This document shows positions 17,897 through 27,991 of a stretch of 64,000 nt of DNA, in pieces (position 1 is the first letter of the stretch; the number at the start of each line of letters is the position of its first letter). The notes beneath the pieces are model-generated. The model was given only the letters and a program-made list of their open reading frames with translations. It had not been told where the DNA came from and did not search any database. A program made the translations under genes and the position numbers. This DNA comes from Acidovorax benzenivorans. Its GTDB lineage: Bacteria > Pseudomonadota > Gammaproteobacteria > Burkholderiales > Burkholderiaceae_C. The DNA lies in the NCBI RefSeq assembly GCF_028680575.1, contig NZ_JAPCKI010000007.1, forward strand, positions 1 to 64,000, written 5' to 3'.

Positions 17897-18346
17897 TCAA
17901 TTCTCCTGGCCAGCGTTGCGGTACTGCAGCGCGGCACGTTCATCGGTCTGTTTCTGGTCCCTGCGCTGCTGCTGCAGGGCAAGGTCGTTGCGCCGCTTGT
18001 CCACCACCTTGCGCAAACTGGCCAACCTCAGCTCTGCATCCAGCAGTGCGCGCTGCGCAGCCTGTACCCGCGCAGACTGGTCACCCACCACACCGGTCTG
18101 GATGCTGGCCGCATGGCCCAGCCGGTCCATGAACTGGTAGTGGTGGTACATCACTTCAGGCTGCATGGCCGTGTTGGCCTTCACACCCCAACGGGACTCG
18201 GTTTCACGGGCATAGTCTTCCAGCTGACCGAGCTGGGCGCGCGCAGCCTGCTCGGCAGCCAGGGTGTCCTGCAGCACCTTGCGGGCATCGTCCCGCTTGC
18301 GTGTGGCCACTTCGACTGCGACAGAGAGGGCACTGAGACCGGACAT
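17897..18346 (-). CDS. fliJ: FliJ, export apparatus stalk protein
   Basis: FliJ is a coiled-coil protein that sits in the FliI ATPase ring and activates FlhA. This 149-residue protein is nearly all helical heptads, with frequent Gln, Arg and Ala, including RKVVDKRRNDLALQQQRRDQKQ at the C-terminus. The family is weakly conserved, and the position between fliI and fliK supports it strongly. Confidence 0.9.
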   Translation of the reverse strand: MSGLSALSVAVEVATRKRDDARKVLQDTLAAEQAARAQLGQLEDYARETESRWGVKANTAMQPEVMYHHYQFMDRLGHAASIQTGVVGDQSARVQAAQRALLDAELRLASLRKVVDKRRNDLALQQQRRDQKQTDERAALQYRNAGQEN

Positions 18347-18366
18347 GATGAATTACCTGTCAACCT

Positions 18367-19767
18367 TCAATGGTCCAGCACCGCCGCCATCGCGGCTACG
18401 CTGTGGTCCATGGAGGCAGCCTCAAACATGTCCTGCTGCAGAAAACCCGCCATCTGCGGCTGCAAGCGGATCGCCTCGTCCAACGCGGGGTCGGAGCCGC
18501 TCATGTAAGCCCCCACCTGCACCAAGTCCCGGCTCTTCTGGTAGCGCGAATACACAGCGCGAAACCGCCGCGCCAGGTCAAAATGCCCGCGTGACACCAC
18601 GTTGTGCATCACCCGCGATGCCGATTGCTCGATGTCGATGGCTGGGAAATGCCCGGTCTCCGCCAGGGCGCGTGACAACACGATGTGCCCATCCAAAATG
18701 GCGCGTGCGGCATCGGCAATTGGGTCCTGCTGGTCATCCCCCTCCGACAGCACCGTATAAAACGCCGTGATGGAGCCCACACCATGCAGGCCATTGCCAC
18801 TGCGCTCGACCAGCTGCGGCAGCTTGGCAAAACATGACGGCGGATACCCTTTTGTCGCAGGCGGTTCGCCGATGGCCAGGGCAATTTCGCGCTGCGCCAT
18901 CGCGTAGCGGGTGAGTGAGTCCATGAGCAGCAACACATGCTGGCCCTTGTCGCGAAAATGCTCTGCCACTGCGGTGGCATAGGCCGCACCCTGCATGCGC
19001 AACAACGGCGGCGCGTCGGCAGGTGCAGCCACCACCACCGACCGCGCACGGCCTTCCTCACCGAGGATGTCTTCCACAAACTCCTTGACCTCGCGCCCCC
19101 GCTCGCCAATGAGCCCCACCACGATCACATCGGCTCGGGTGTAGCGGGCCATCATGCCCAGCAACACACTCTTGCCCACTCCAGAGCCCGCAAACAACCC
19201 CAGGCGCTGACCGCGTCCCACGGTCAGCAAGGCGTTGATCGCGCGCACGCCGGTATCCAGGGGCTCGCGCACCGGATCGCGGTCCATGGCGTTGATCTGC
19301 CGCCGCCCCATGGGTTCGGACACCACATCCTGCACCGGCCCGCCGTGGTCGAGGGGCAGACCCTGGGCATCCACCACGCGCCCCAGCAGGCCATCGCCCA
19401 TGGGCAAACGCAGCACTCCGGCGCGTTGAACGGGCCGAGGGGGCTCGCCCAAGCGGGGCATCGGAATGTAGGGCGCAGCTGGCACCACGCTGGCGCCACT
19501 GGACAGCCCGTGGATATCGCCTGCAGGCATCAAAAATGCACGGTCGGCAGAAAACCCGACAACCTCCGCCAGCACCGGCGCGTGTCCGGGCATTTGCACC
19601 ATGCACTGCGAGCCCACGGGCACACGGATGCCCACTGCCTCCAACACCAGGCCCGTCAACCGGGTGAGCGTACCGCGCGTCTCCAGCGACGCACCCTCAG
19701 CAACGCGCTCGCGCGCATCGTCCATGAAGCGGGTCCAGGCAGAAGATGTGTCAACGGTCATCGCCAT
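18367..19767 (-). CDS. fliI: FliI, flagellum-specific export ATPase
   Basis: FliI is the hexameric ATPase of the type III export apparatus, related to F1-beta. Walker A is [16 protein letters not shown] and Walker B is [32 protein letters not shown] and the [12 protein letters not shown] region are also typical. I place the start at the ATG at 19767 (466 residues, GGGGAG seven bases upstream); the next ATG at 19761 is almost as good. It overlaps fliH by 17 bp. Confidence 0.97.
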   Translation of the reverse strand: MAMTVDTSSAWTRFMDDARERVAEGASLETRGTLTRLTGLVLEAVGIRVPVGSQCMVQMPGHAPVLAEVVGFSADRAFLMPAGDIHGLSSGASVVPAAPYIPMPRLGEPPRPVQRAGVLRLPMGDGLLGRVVDAQGLPLDHGGPVQDVVSEPMGRRQINAMDRDPVREPLDTGVRAINALLTVGRGQRLGLFAGSGVGKSVLLGMMARYTRADVIVVGLIGERGREVKEFVEDILGEEGRARSVVVAAPADAPPLLRMQGAAYATAVAEHFRDKGQHVLLLMDSLTRYAMAQREIALAIGEPPATKGYPPSCFAKLPQLVERSGNGLHGVGSITAFYTVLSEGDDQQDPIADAARAILDGHIVLSRALAETGHFPAIDIEQSASRVMHNVVSRGHFDLARRFRAVYSRYQKSRDLVQVGAYMSGSDPALDEAIRLQPQMAGFLQQDMFEAASMDHSVAAMAAVLDH

Positions 19768-20488
19768 CCCCACGCTCCCCGTCATCCCAGGGAGACTGCA
19801 GTCCCAGCGACGCAATGGCGCGCTGCCACCGCTTGTCGATGCTGCCATCGACGACCGTGCCAGCCGACTCCACCAGGCAGCCCCCCGTAGGCACGGCGGC
19901 ATCAGCCATCCACTGCACGCCGGGCGCATTGGTCTCTTCGCGCAGGGGTTCGGCCATGGCTTCCATGTCCACCGGATTGAGCCGCACCGTGGCGGGACGC
20001 CCCTCGGTCACGAGCATGCCAACGGCCTCCCGCACCACAGGCAGCAAGGCGTTGGGGTTGACCGACAGTTCCTGGCGCACCACTTGGCGCGCGATGTCGC
20101 ACGCCAATTCGAGCACCTGCTGCGCCATCTGCTGCTGCATGTCGATCAGGCTCGCGTCCAGCGTCTGCAGCACGCTCTGCAGGCGCTGTGTCGCCTCTTG
20201 CCCCTGCTGGGCAATGTATTCATCCATGCGGCGCTGCCACTCCAGCGCGGTCTGCGCCTGCGCTTGGGCAAAGCCCTCGGCATACGCATCGTCACAAGCC
20301 TGCTGGACCAGCGCCTGCTGTGCCGCTTCATCCAGCTCGGCGGGTAGCTCTGCCACAGGCTCCGGCTCCAGCTCTGGCTCCACCAGGTCGGAGCCGTCTA
20401 CGGCGGCAAACTTCCACTGCTTGAAGTCGCCGACTTCCTCGCTCGGAATGAAGCGCGAATAGGACCGCTGGTTAGACGAAGGCATCAT
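19751..20488 (-). CDS. fliH: FliH, regulator of the FliI ATPase
   Basis: FliH binds and restrains FliI and links it to the C ring. The acidic N-terminal 50 residues ([20 protein letters not shown]) precede a long Gln/Ala-rich coiled coil and the C-terminal domain [29 protein letters not shown] and [25 protein letters not shown] lies eight bases before the ATG at 20488, giving 245 residues. It overlaps fliG at its start and fliI at its end. Confidence 0.93.
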   Translation of the reverse strand: MMPSSNQRSYSRFIPSEEVGDFKQWKFAAVDGSDLVEPELEPEPVAELPAELDEAAQQALVQQACDDAYAEGFAQAQAQTALEWQRRMDEYIAQQGQEATQRLQSVLQTLDASLIDMQQQMAQQVLELACDIARQVVRQELSVNPNALLPVVREAVGMLVTEGRPATVRLNPVDMEAMAEPLREETNAPGVQWMADAAVPTGGCLVESAGTVVDGSIDKRWQRAIASLGLQSPWDDGERGDGDDR

Positions 20489-21467
20489 CACCACCGCCTC
20501 CGATCACGATCTGGCCTTCGTCAGACAGGCGTCGCACTGTCTTGAGAATTTCCTTCTGCTGCGCCTCAACCTCGGACAGCCGCATCGGGCCACGCGATTC
20601 GAGGTCTTCGCGCAGCGCGTCGGCAGCGCGCGAAGACATGTTGGACAGAAATTTTTCGCGCAGCTCGGGCACCGCACCCTTGAGGGCCACGATGAGGGTC
20701 TCGGATGCCACTTCCTTGAGCACTGTCTGAATGGCCTTGTCGTCGAGCTTGAGCACGTCCTCGAACACGAACATCTTGTCCATGATCTTCTGGGCCAGGT
20801 CGGGGTCGTAGCCCCGGATGGACTCAAGAACCACGGCGTCCATGTTGCCCCCCAGCAAGTTGATGATTTCTGCAGCCGCCTTGACGCCGCCCAGCGAACT
20901 CTTGCGGATCTTGTCCCCACCCGCCAGCACCTTGAACAGCACCTCGTTCAGGTCCTTGAGGGCCGTGGGCTGGATGCCTTCCAGCGTGGCCACGCGCAGC
21001 AAGATCTCGCTGCGCTGGCGATCTGTCAGGTGCATCAGGATGCCCGACGCCTGGTCGCTGTCCAGGTGCACCAGGATGGCGGCAACGATCTGCGGGTGCT
21101 CATTGCGCAACAGTTCGGCCACTGACAGCGGGTCCATCCACTTGAGGCTCTCGATGCCAGAGACATCGCCGCCCTGCAAGATCCGATCGATCAGCAGGCC
21201 GGCCTTGTCATCGCCCAGGGCACGCTTGAGCACGGCACGCACGTAGTTGCCGGTGTCGGACACCAGCAGGCTTTGCGCTGCAGCCGCGTTGGAGAACTTG
21301 TTGATGACCTCATCCACCTTTTCGCGCGACACCGAACGCATGCGCGCGATGGTTTCGCCCAGCTTCTGCACCTCCTTGGGCGAGAAGTGCTTGAACACCT
21401 CGGCCGCCTCTTCCTCGCCGAGGGACATCAGCATGATGGCGGCATCGTGGAGTCCTTGGTCGTCCAT
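20472..21467 (-). CDS. fliG: FliG, rotor switch protein
   Basis: FliG joins the MS ring to the C ring and contacts the MotA stator. The 331-residue form starts at 21467 (MDDQGLHDAAIMLMSLGEEE), matching the family. It has the EHPQIVAAILVHL segment and a middle armadillo domain. The C-terminal torque helix carries charged residues (LREKFLSNMSSRAADALRED, followed by RGPMRLSEVE). It overlaps fliH. Confidence 0.97.
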   Translation of the reverse strand: MDDQGLHDAAIMLMSLGEEEAAEVFKHFSPKEVQKLGETIARMRSVSREKVDEVINKFSNAAAAQSLLVSDTGNYVRAVLKRALGDDKAGLLIDRILQGGDVSGIESLKWMDPLSVAELLRNEHPQIVAAILVHLDSDQASGILMHLTDRQRSEILLRVATLEGIQPTALKDLNEVLFKVLAGGDKIRKSSLGGVKAAAEIINLLGGNMDAVVLESIRGYDPDLAQKIMDKMFVFEDVLKLDDKAIQTVLKEVASETLIVALKGAVPELREKFLSNMSSRAADALREDLESRGPMRLSEVEAQQKEILKTVRRLSDEGQIVIGGGGDDAFV

Positions 21468-21497
21468 GGTCATCGTCCGTGCAATCGATAGCGGCTA

Positions 21498-23192
21498 CTA
21501 AGCGGGATCGCCGTTCAGCCAAGTCTTGAGAATATTGGCGACCGCGACCGGGTTCTCCTTGGCGAGCGTGCGCGCATCTTCCAGGCGCAGTTGCTCGGGG
21601 GTCGCGGGCAATACTTCGTCCTTGCGAGCGGGTGCTGCCAATGCCGGACGCTCGGGCGTCTCTGCCTCCAGCGCGTCGAGCTGGCCACCAGCCACCGGCT
21701 TGGCGGCACCTGCCTTGGCTGCCGCTGTGCCCTTGAGTGCGGGCCGCACCAGGCCCATCAGCACCAGGGCAGCGAACAGAACGGCACCCACCGGCCAGGC
21801 AAAGGTCTTGGCCAGATCTATCACCTCAGGCTGCTTCCACAGCGGAGTGTCGGTGGTGGGCACTGCAGTGACCTGGAAGGGTGTGTTCATCAGATTCACC
21901 GAATCACCGCGCTCGCGATTGAAGCCAATGGTTTCACGCACCAGCCCGGTCATCTGCTCGATCTGCTCGGGCGTGAGCGCCTTGGTCACGGTCTTGCCCT
22001 TGTCTTCGGTCGACTGGTAGTTGACCACGACCGCAGCACTCAGCCGCTTGACGGCGCCCGTGCTGCCACGAACCACCTTCACCGTCTTGTCCACTTCGTA
22101 GTTGGTGGTGGACTCGCGCTTGTTGGACTGCTCCTCCGTGCCCTGTTGGCCACCCGCATTGGGCGCAGGGTTGGCGCCGTTGATGGGCGCGGCAGACGGA
22201 GCGGGAGGCTGGTTGGCGACAGCACCGGGCACACCCGTAGCGGTCTTGGTCGCGCTGCCACGACTCTCCAGCACCTGCTGGCTGCGCACGGCGCTGGCGT
22301 CTGGCGTCTGGTTGGGGCGGAATTGCTCGGAGGTGGACTCGGTCTGCGAAAAATCCACCTCGGCCGTCACCTGTGCCTTGACATTGTCGCGGCCAACCAC
22401 GGGCTCCAGGATGTCCATGATGCGGCGCGAATACTGCTGCTCCAGCTGCTGCACATACAAGAGTTGCTGGGCATTGATTTCAGCACCGGCGGTGCTGTCG
22501 GGCGACTGGGAGAGCAGCTTGCCTGTGTCGTCGAGCACACTCACGGCAGACGGTGCCAGTTCTGGCACGCTGGAGGCCACCAAATGCACGATGCCCGCGA
22601 GTTGTGCGCGGTCCAGAATGCGTCCGGGGTGCAGGCTCACCAGCACCGATGCCGAGGGTTTTTGCTGCTCACGGAAGAAACCGTTCTGGTTGGGCAGCGC
22701 CAGGTGCACACGGGCACTTTGCACAGATGACAAGGCCTGGATGGACCGGGTGAGCTCCCCCTCCAACCCGCGCTGGAAGTTGAGGCGCTCCTGGAACTGC
22801 GTCATCCCGAACTTGCTGGACTCCATCAGTTCGAAGCCCGCTACGGAGCCCTTGGGGAGGCCCTGCGTGGCCAACCGCAGACGCACATCATGCACGCGCT
22901 CCGCAGGAATCAGGATGGCGCCGCCACCCTCGGAATACTTGTAGGGCACGTTCATTTGGGACAACTGGGCCACCACGGCCCCGCCATCCTTGTCGCCCAG
23001 ATTGGAAAACAGCACCCGGTAGTCGGGCTGGCGCCCCATCACAACGGCCGCAACAGCAGCAGCCACCAGCAGCGCCACGCCCGCACCCAGCCGCATGCGC
23101 TGCGCCCGGTCGAGGGCAGACAGCCGCTGCAGCCAGTTGGGACTGGCCGGCGTCGGGAGCGGATTGAGAGGGACTTCAGCAACAGCAGACAT
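21498..23192 (-). CDS. fliF: FliF, MS-ring protein
   Basis: FliF forms the MS ring in the inner membrane. It has a first membrane helix (LGAGVALLVAAAVAAVVM), ring-building motifs (YRVLFSNLGDKDGGAVVAQL, SVAGFELMESSKFGMTQFQE, ARVHLALP) and a Gly/Pro/Asn-rich periplasmic linker. The second helix is near residue 440. A cytosolic tail for FliG binding ends VANILKTWLNGDP. The ATG at 23192 (MSAVAEV, 564 residues) is preceded by GGAAAG; an ATG at 23204 adds four residues. It begins the fliF-K operon, divergent from fliE. Confidence 0.96.
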   Translation of the reverse strand: MSAVAEVPLNPLPTPASPNWLQRLSALDRAQRMRLGAGVALLVAAAVAAVVMGRQPDYRVLFSNLGDKDGGAVVAQLSQMNVPYKYSEGGGAILIPAERVHDVRLRLATQGLPKGSVAGFELMESSKFGMTQFQERLNFQRGLEGELTRSIQALSSVQSARVHLALPNQNGFFREQQKPSASVLVSLHPGRILDRAQLAGIVHLVASSVPELAPSAVSVLDDTGKLLSQSPDSTAGAEINAQQLLYVQQLEQQYSRRIMDILEPVVGRDNVKAQVTAEVDFSQTESTSEQFRPNQTPDASAVRSQQVLESRGSATKTATGVPGAVANQPPAPSAAPINGANPAPNAGGQQGTEEQSNKRESTTNYEVDKTVKVVRGSTGAVKRLSAAVVVNYQSTEDKGKTVTKALTPEQIEQMTGLVRETIGFNRERGDSVNLMNTPFQVTAVPTTDTPLWKQPEVIDLAKTFAWPVGAVLFAALVLMGLVRPALKGTAAAKAGAAKPVAGGQLDALEAETPERPALAAPARKDEVLPATPEQLRLEDARTLAKENPVAVANILKTWLNGDPA

Positions 23193-23367
23193 CTTGCTTT
23201 CCATTAAAGCAGGCCCTGCAACAGACCTAGCGTGGGGTCGATTATTCGGTCACGCCCCCAAAATGTTCGCTGGATAAGCCATCCGTTTGGCCATCTATTC
23301 AGAACGATGCATTCCGGGCCGGTAGCTAGGATACGCAGCATACCGCCATTCCCCTACGGATACCGCC

Positions 23368-23679
23368 ATGGACCTTCGCATCTCCAGCTCAACCGCCCCG
23401 CTGACGGGCGCTGGCGTGGCGCGCCGTGCCGCAGCGCCGCAAACCACGGGCAATGAAGTCGGCTTCTCCGGCGCGCTCAAGGGCGCACTACAGTCAGTGA
23501 GTGCCGCGCAGAACAAGTCTTCCGAGATGCAAAAGGAGGTGCAAATGGAAAACCCCTCCGTGAGCCTGGAAGAAACCATGGTGGCCATCCAGAAGGCGCA
23601 AATCGGCTTTCAAGCCACCCTGCACGTGCGCAACCGCATGGTGCAGGCGTACACCGACATCATGAACATGCAGGTGTAA
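23368..23679 (+). CDS. fliE: FliE, MS ring-rod junction protein
   Basis: FliE connects the MS ring to the proximal rod and is the first rod protein exported. The 103 residues include the family pattern VSLEETMVAIQKAQIGFQAT followed by LHVRNRMVQAYTDIMNMQV. It is transcribed alone, divergently from fliF, whereas in enterobacteria it also stands apart from fliF. A 10-bp direct repeat, ATACCGCCAT, ends 19 bp before the start and again over the start codon. Confidence 0.95.
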   Translation: MDLRISSSTAPLTGAGVARRAAAPQTTGNEVGFSGALKGALQSVSAAQNKSSEMQKEVQMENPSVSLEETMVAIQKAQIGFQATLHVRNRMVQAYTDIMNMQV

Positions 23680-23751
23680 CCCGCCCAGAGCGGCTACACC
23701 GCTTGGGCTTTGGGCGCTTCCGCCCAAACATCCCAGTCCATCACTCTTGTT

Positions 23752-23804
23752 TTTATAGCTGCAAGCGCTTTATTCATAAGCGCAACGGGCAATTTTGGCC
23801 ATAA
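23752..23804 (+). repeat. Dispersed repeat, family 1 (copy between fliE and fliT)
   Basis: The segment has the shared core ATAGCTGCAAGCGCTTTAT, five bases, AAGCGC and then CAATTTT. This is the same order as the copies at 31978, 36155 and 55252, and the reverse of the copy at 41251. It sits between two convergent genes beside a terminator. Confidence 0.65.
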
Positions 23805-23830
23805 AAAAGCCGACCTCATGAGGTCGGCTT
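23803..23830 (-). terminator. Bidirectional intrinsic terminator between fliE and fliT
   Basis: A perfect 24-bp palindrome with arms AAGCCGACCTCA and TGAGGTCGGCTT occupies 23807-23830. A run of A on its left gives a T run on the minus strand, so it is a good terminator for the fliS-fliT transcript and a hairpin stop for fliE. Confidence 0.8.
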
Positions 23831-23852
23831 AGTGTTGGGGCTGCAGCATGCC

Positions 23853-24152
23853 TCAATGCATCATCTGAGGCTGGCCCTCAAACAAATGCTCGAACTGCGC
23901 GAGCCAAGGCTCTGCCAGGCAGCGGATTTGGGCATCGTTGCGCAAGATGCGCTGCATGATGCGGGTCTTTTCACGGCGGTGCTCAGGCAGCAGCTCGTGC
24001 TCTTGCGACTTGAAGCGCAGTTGCTCGATCAGCACGGCACAGGCACCTTCGTAGCGCACCACGCCATCCCAGTCCTTGAGCTTGGCAGCCTCCAGCATCT
24101 TGGCGCTGCTGTCTTCAATCGCCTTGTAGTAGTCAATCAACATGTGTGACAT
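23853..24152 (-). CDS. fliT: FliT-like flagellar chaperone
   Basis: FliT proteins are small helical chaperones for the filament cap FliD and can also bind FlhDC. This 99-residue protein starts at 24152, with GGAGG seven bases upstream. It is helical throughout (LIDYYKAIEDSSAKMLEAA, EKTRIMQRILRNDAQIRCL). Sequence conservation in FliT is low; position right after fliS and fliD carries much of the call. Confidence 0.82.
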   Translation of the reverse strand: MSHMLIDYYKAIEDSSAKMLEAAKLKDWDGVVRYEGACAVLIEQLRFKSQEHELLPEHRREKTRIMQRILRNDAQIRCLAEPWLAQFEHLFEGQPQMMH

Positions 24153-24154
24153 GG

Positions 24155-24604
24155 TTAGGCCTCCACCAGCACTGGCTGGCCCGAGGCGGGCGTTTCGGCA
24201 GCGCCGACACCCGATTTCTTGATTTCGTTCCACCCGGTTGCCACTGGCTCGATCAAGCGCATGACTTCTTGCATCAAGGCATCGTCGTTGCGGGCGTTGG
24301 CCAGGATCAGGCGGTGGATGCAGTAGTCATAAAGGGCCCCCAGGTTCTCGGCCAGTTCTCCGCCATCGACCTTGTCGAGCGAGGTGCTCAGGCCCTCTTC
24401 GAGGATGCGCACTGCCTTGGAGATGGCATTGACCTTGCCAAGCACATCACCGCGCGCCATGGCGCCGCGTGCTGTGGCAATGGAGTTGAGAACACCTTCA
24501 TACAACAGGCTGACCAACTGGTGCTGGTCCATCGTGTGCATGCTGGTCTCTACATTGATGCGCTGGTATGCGTTGGCTGCACGGGGGCTGTAGGCGCTGA
24601 ACAT
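24155..24604 (-). CDS. fliS: FliS, flagellin export chaperone
   Basis: FliS binds the C-terminal helix of flagellin before export. The 149 residues include the family features NAYQRINVETS near the N-terminus, HQLVSLLYEGVLNSIATARG, GKVNAISKAVRILEEGLSTS and LGALYDYCIHRLILAN. A near-consensus sigma-28 promoter precedes it, so it is transcribed apart from fliD with fliT. Confidence 0.95.
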   Translation of the reverse strand: MFSAYSPRAANAYQRINVETSMHTMDQHQLVSLLYEGVLNSIATARGAMARGDVLGKVNAISKAVRILEEGLSTSLDKVDGGELAENLGALYDYCIHRLILANARNDDALMQEVMRLIEPVATGWNEIKKSGVGAAETPASGQPVLVEA

Positions 24605-24634
24605 GCTGACAATCCTTCCGAGGTATTACTTAAG

Positions 24635-24661
24635 TTATCGGCATTCGCCAGAAAAACTGAA
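24635..24661 (-). promoter_or_regulatory. Sigma-28 (FliA) promoter of fliS-fliT
   Basis: Read on the minus strand, the -35 is TTCAGTTT and the -10 is GCCGATAA with 11 bases between. The -10 is a perfect match to the enterobacterial sigma-28 consensus and the -35 matches 6 of 8. It lies just downstream of the fliD stop, 31 bp before the fliS ATG. Confidence 0.78.
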
Positions 24662-24669
24662 GCCCCTGA

Positions 24670-26103
24670 TTAACCGGTCGATTTGTTCCAGGCGGTGACC
24701 TGCTGAGAGATGTACGCATTCAGGCCATTGAGACTGCTCAGCTTGGTATCGAGCGCGTTATAGCGCTGGGTAATGCGTTTTTCAAACGCATCGACCTTCT
24801 CATTCACCCGCGTCTGGTCTTGGCTGTTGCGCTTGAGGCTCAGCTGCAGGGTGGCGTCCTTGGATTTGAAGAAGCCATCATTGGACAGCAGGTTGGTCGT
24901 CAGCGCTTTCAGCTGCACAGCGATACCGTCGGCAGAGCCGCCGCCGGTATTGCGGAACAGGTTTTTCACGTCGTCGGGACTCTCCGACAGCGCCTTGTTC
25001 AGCTTGGTGGAGTCGACCGCTAGATCACCACCCAACTGTTGAGTAATACCAATGTCCGCCAGCCGTTGAAAGGCTCCGCCTCCCGTAGTGACCGACTGGA
25101 TGGCATTGCGCAGGGAGCTTTGCAGGGCCACCGCCGTAGAGTCGCCCTGCAACAAGCCCGCCGACTTAGTCGCAGCGTCGTATTTGGTGGCATCCTGCAA
25201 CAGTTGGTTGATGGCGTTGTAGGCTTTCACGAATCCATCGATATTGGACTGGATCGCAGAATTGTCTTTGCTCACCGTGACCTCAATGGGCGCGGTCGTC
25301 ACCTGCTCGGCCTTGAAAGTCACGCCCGAGATCGTGGACGCAAACGTGTTGGTGGCCGAGGACACGGCAATCCCGTTGACAGTGGCCTTGGCATCGGCGG
25401 CAGCCTGTGTGACCGTGGCGCCATTGACGAGGCGGGACAAGCCTGTAGCATCGGTGTTGCCAGCGCTCTGGGGGTCGGTGTCCCCGCCTTCCATCACGCT
25501 CAGGCGAAAGCCGGCTTCTTCACCGGTGCTTTTGCTGCGCAGCAGCAGGCGCTCGCCGGAGGCATCGGTCAGGACCGACGCAGTTACGCCAGCGTTGGCG
25601 CCATTGATCTTGCTGGCCACGTCCGACAGCTTGTCGCTGGCACTGATGGTGATGTCCACAGGCTGGCCGCTGCCAGGCGTGAACGATGCGGGCGCCACAC
25701 TCCACTTTCCCAGTTCGAGGCGCAGCGTGCCAGCCCCGAGCGCACCACCTACAGGCAGCAAAGCGGCCGACGCTGTAGCCTGCGCCTTGGCAAGGCCTTG
25801 GACTTCCACGCTGAACGTTGTGGGCAGCGTGCCCCCAACGGCAGTGGCGGAAACATATTTGGAGTCGGATGATGTGGTGGCCACACCATTCCACCCGGTC
25901 ACGCTGGTGAGCCTGCCCGCGGCATCCTGCAGCGTGGACACCAGCGACTTGATCTGTCCAAAGGCGGAAATCTTGGTATTGACTGTGGCCGCTTGCAGCT
26001 TGAGCGTGTCCAGGGGCCTCTTTTCCAGGGCGACGAGCTGGGAGATGATGCTCTTGACATCAAGTCCGTTCGTGCCGACGCCTGGGGATGAAATGGTTGC
26101 CAT
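24670..26103 (-). CDS. fliD: FliD, filament cap protein
   Basis: FliD caps the growing filament and folds incoming flagellin. The 477-residue protein starts with GVGTNGLDVKSIISQLVALE, the canonical FliD N-terminal helix. It has the middle VTVSKDNSAIQSNIDGFVKAYNAI region with the AIQSVTTGGGAFQRLADIGI patch. The C-terminal coiled coil ends LSSLNGLNAYISQQVTAWNK. CAGGAGG precedes the ATG. Flagellin genes lie upstream and fliS-fliT downstream. Confidence 0.96.
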   Translation of the reverse strand: MATISSPGVGTNGLDVKSIISQLVALEKRPLDTLKLQAATVNTKISAFGQIKSLVSTLQDAAGRLTSVTGWNGVATTSSDSKYVSATAVGGTLPTTFSVEVQGLAKAQATASAALLPVGGALGAGTLRLELGKWSVAPASFTPGSGQPVDITISASDKLSDVASKINGANAGVTASVLTDASGERLLLRSKSTGEEAGFRLSVMEGGDTDPQSAGNTDATGLSRLVNGATVTQAAADAKATVNGIAVSSATNTFASTISGVTFKAEQVTTAPIEVTVSKDNSAIQSNIDGFVKAYNAINQLLQDATKYDAATKSAGLLQGDSTAVALQSSLRNAIQSVTTGGGAFQRLADIGITQQLGGDLAVDSTKLNKALSESPDDVKNLFRNTGGGSADGIAVQLKALTTNLLSNDGFFKSKDATLQLSLKRNSQDQTRVNEKVDAFEKRITQRYNALDTKLSSLNGLNAYISQQVTAWNKSTG

Positions 26104-26216
26104 ACAAACCTCCTGAACTGGTTCAACGGAAATTATGGCGCCGAACGGCGATCAAGAACGTCCGTAAACACGCCAGGAAACCCGTCTTATCCAGCGGTCC
26201 TGGCACCCGCTGTCCC

Positions 26217-26254
26217 AAAAAGCCAAAGGGCGACGGCAGAAATCTGCCGCCGCC
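26217..26254 (-). terminator. Intrinsic terminator of the minus-strand flagellin gene
   Basis: On the minus strand GGCGGCGGCAG and CTGCCGTCGCC form an 11-pair stem (one G-U pair) with loop ATTT, followed by TTTGG and TTTTT. It lies 51 bp after the flagellin stop and before fliD. Confidence 0.75.
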
Positions 26255-26304
26255 TGGGGTCCGTCAGGGCGCTGCAACGCCCCGACCGACGTGCCCGCCG
26301 CTTA

Positions 26305-27789
26305 CTAGCGCAGCAGGGCCAACACACCTTGTGGCAGCTGGTTGGCCTGGGCCACCATCGCCGTACCGGCCTGTTGCAGGATCTGCGAACGCGACAGGTT
26401 AGCTGTTTCTGCGGCGAAGTCGGCATCCAGAATGCGGCTGCGCGAAGAAGACAGGTTTTCCGAGGTCACTTGCAGGTTGCTGATCGACGTTTCAAAGCGC
26501 GACTGCAGAGCACCGAGCTTGGCGCGTTCGCCGTTGATGAAGGCCAGGGCAGAGTCCACGGTCTTCAGGGCGTTGGTGGCGTTGCCGAACGTGGTCACGT
26601 CCAGGTTGGCCACGGTTTGCAGCGAGGAGCCACCGTTGTCCAGTTGGTTACTGGCCGAGGTCACAGCGAAGGACTTTTCCGAGTCCAGCGTGATGTAGCC
26701 GCCAGTGTTCACGAACTCAGCAGTGGTGTCAGCTGCCAACGTGCGGGCCGTGCCATTGCTGGCACCGGCTGCGTCGTAGCCAGTCACCGTCACTGCGGCG
26801 GCATTGGCGTTGGTCGTATCACCGACCACGATGTTGTTGCCGGTGGCGTTGGTCAGGATGATCTGGCTGCCGTCGGAGCTGAGCGAGGCGTTGATACCCG
26901 TCTTGGCCGTCTGGTCGTTGATAGCCGACACGGCGGCCGACAGGCGGTCAGTGCCGGTAGCGGAAGTCAGCGTGAACGACACGGTGCGCGGCGCCCCCAC
27001 GTTGTCACCTTCCAGCGTCAGCGAGTAAGAGCCGGCTGCAGCCATGCCACCCAGGCGCACTTCGGTACGGGCCGTGGCGGTCACACCGGTGTCGGCCTTC
27101 AGTGCGTTGATCTGGTCGGCCGTAGCCTTGGCCGTGGCGCTGACAGCCACGGTCAGCGTACCTGTGCCCAGAGCACCGCTAATGGCCACGCTGCCAGTGG
27201 TCACGCCGTTGGTGCCTGCGGTAGCTTGGGTGGCCGATGCGCCAATACCCGAGCCGTTGGAGGCGACGTTCTGGTTGTTGCCGTAGACGCTGGTGCGCAG
27301 GTTGCCCGTGGCAGCCACGATGGTCTGGTTGGCGTTGGCACCCACTTGGAACTGCTGCGTACCAAAGCTGCCGTCCAGCAGCTTGGAGCCGTTGAATTCC
27401 GTGGTTTGCGAGATACGGTCCAGTTCGGACACCAGTTGGCCGACTTCCTGTTGCAGGGCTTGGCGGTCGCCAGCGCTGTTGGAGGCGTTGGCCGACTGCA
27501 CAGCCAGTTCACGCACCCGTTGCAGGATGTCGCCGGAAGCCTTCAAGGCGCCTTCAGCGGTTTGCGCCAGGGAGATACCGTCGTTGGCGTTACGAACAGC
27601 CTGGTTCAGGCCCCGAATCTGGCTGGTGAAGCGCTCGGAAATCGCCAAGCCAGCAGCGTCGTCCTTGGCGCTGTTGATGCGCAAGCCGGACGACAGGCGC
27701 TGAATGGACGTATTGAGAGAAGTCTGACTCATACCCAGGTTGCGTTGGGCCGTGAGCGAAGCGATGTTGGTATTGATGGTGGAAGCCAT
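26305..27789 (-). CDS. fliC: Flagellin (FliC copy 1, minus strand)
   Basis: This is a filament subunit of 494 residues. The D0/D1 ends are canonical: [36 protein letters not shown] and RELAVQSAN at the N-terminus, [19 protein letters not shown] and PQGVLALLR at the C-terminus. The central D2/D3 domain is rich in Thr, Ser, Ala and Asn, giving many possible O-glycosylation sites. It is about 89% identical by my count (about 53 differences, no gaps) to the flagellin at 28111. It has its own sigma-28 promoter and AGGAG before the ATG. Confidence 0.97.
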   Translation of the reverse strand: MASTINTNIASLTAQRNLGMSQTSLNTSIQRLSSGLRINSAKDDAAGLAISERFTSQIRGLNQAVRNANDGISLAQTAEGALKASGDILQRVRELAVQSANASNSAGDRQALQQEVGQLVSELDRISQTTEFNGSKLLDGSFGTQQFQVGANANQTIVAATGNLRTSVYGNNQNVASNGSGIGASATQATAGTNGVTTGSVAISGALGTGTLTVAVSATAKATADQINALKADTGVTATARTEVRLGGMAAAGSYSLTLEGDNVGAPRTVSFTLTSATGTDRLSAAVSAINDQTAKTGINASLSSDGSQIILTNATGNNIVVGDTTNANAAAVTVTGYDAAGASNGTARTLAADTTAEFVNTGGYITLDSEKSFAVTSASNQLDNGGSSLQTVANLDVTTFGNATNALKTVDSALAFINGERAKLGALQSRFETSISNLQVTSENLSSSRSRILDADFAAETANLSRSQILQQAGTAMVAQANQLPQGVLALLR

Positions 27790-27925
27790 TGCAAATCTCC
27801 TGAAAGAACTGACTGAATATGGCGTTGCCGCCAGCCGGGGGCGCCAGCACCGCGCTGGCCTCCTGGGTTCCCAGTGCTGCAGGCCATCTGGTGAACGGCG
27901 GGCCGCTTACGGACCGTTGCAATTG

Positions 27926-27952
27926 TTTTCGGGTCGCCGCCGGAAAACTTGA
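27926..27952 (-). promoter_or_regulatory. Sigma-28 promoter of flagellin copy 1
   Basis: On the minus strand the sequence is TCAAGTTT, 11 bases, CCCGAAAA. The -35 matches the consensus TAAAGTTT at 7 of 8 and the -10 matches GCCGATAA at 6 of 8, with exact spacing. It lies 137 bp before the ATG. Confidence 0.72.
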
Positions 27953-27964
27953 GGGGCAAACGCA

Positions 27965-27991
27965 CAAGTTGCGCGACTTTTTTGCCGCTTA
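27965..27991 (+). promoter_or_regulatory. Possible weak sigma-28 promoter of flagellin copy 2
   Basis: On the plus strand ACAAGTTG and GCCGCTTA are separated by 12 bases. The -10 and -35 match the consensus less well than those of copy 1, and the spacing is one base long. No better candidate is visible in the spacer. Confidence 0.35.

Noticed and set aside
26329..27816. 495-codon plus-strand frame across flagellin copy 1
   Set aside because: It is the antisense shadow of a full flagellin and has Gly/Val/Arg-rich sequence without a family match.
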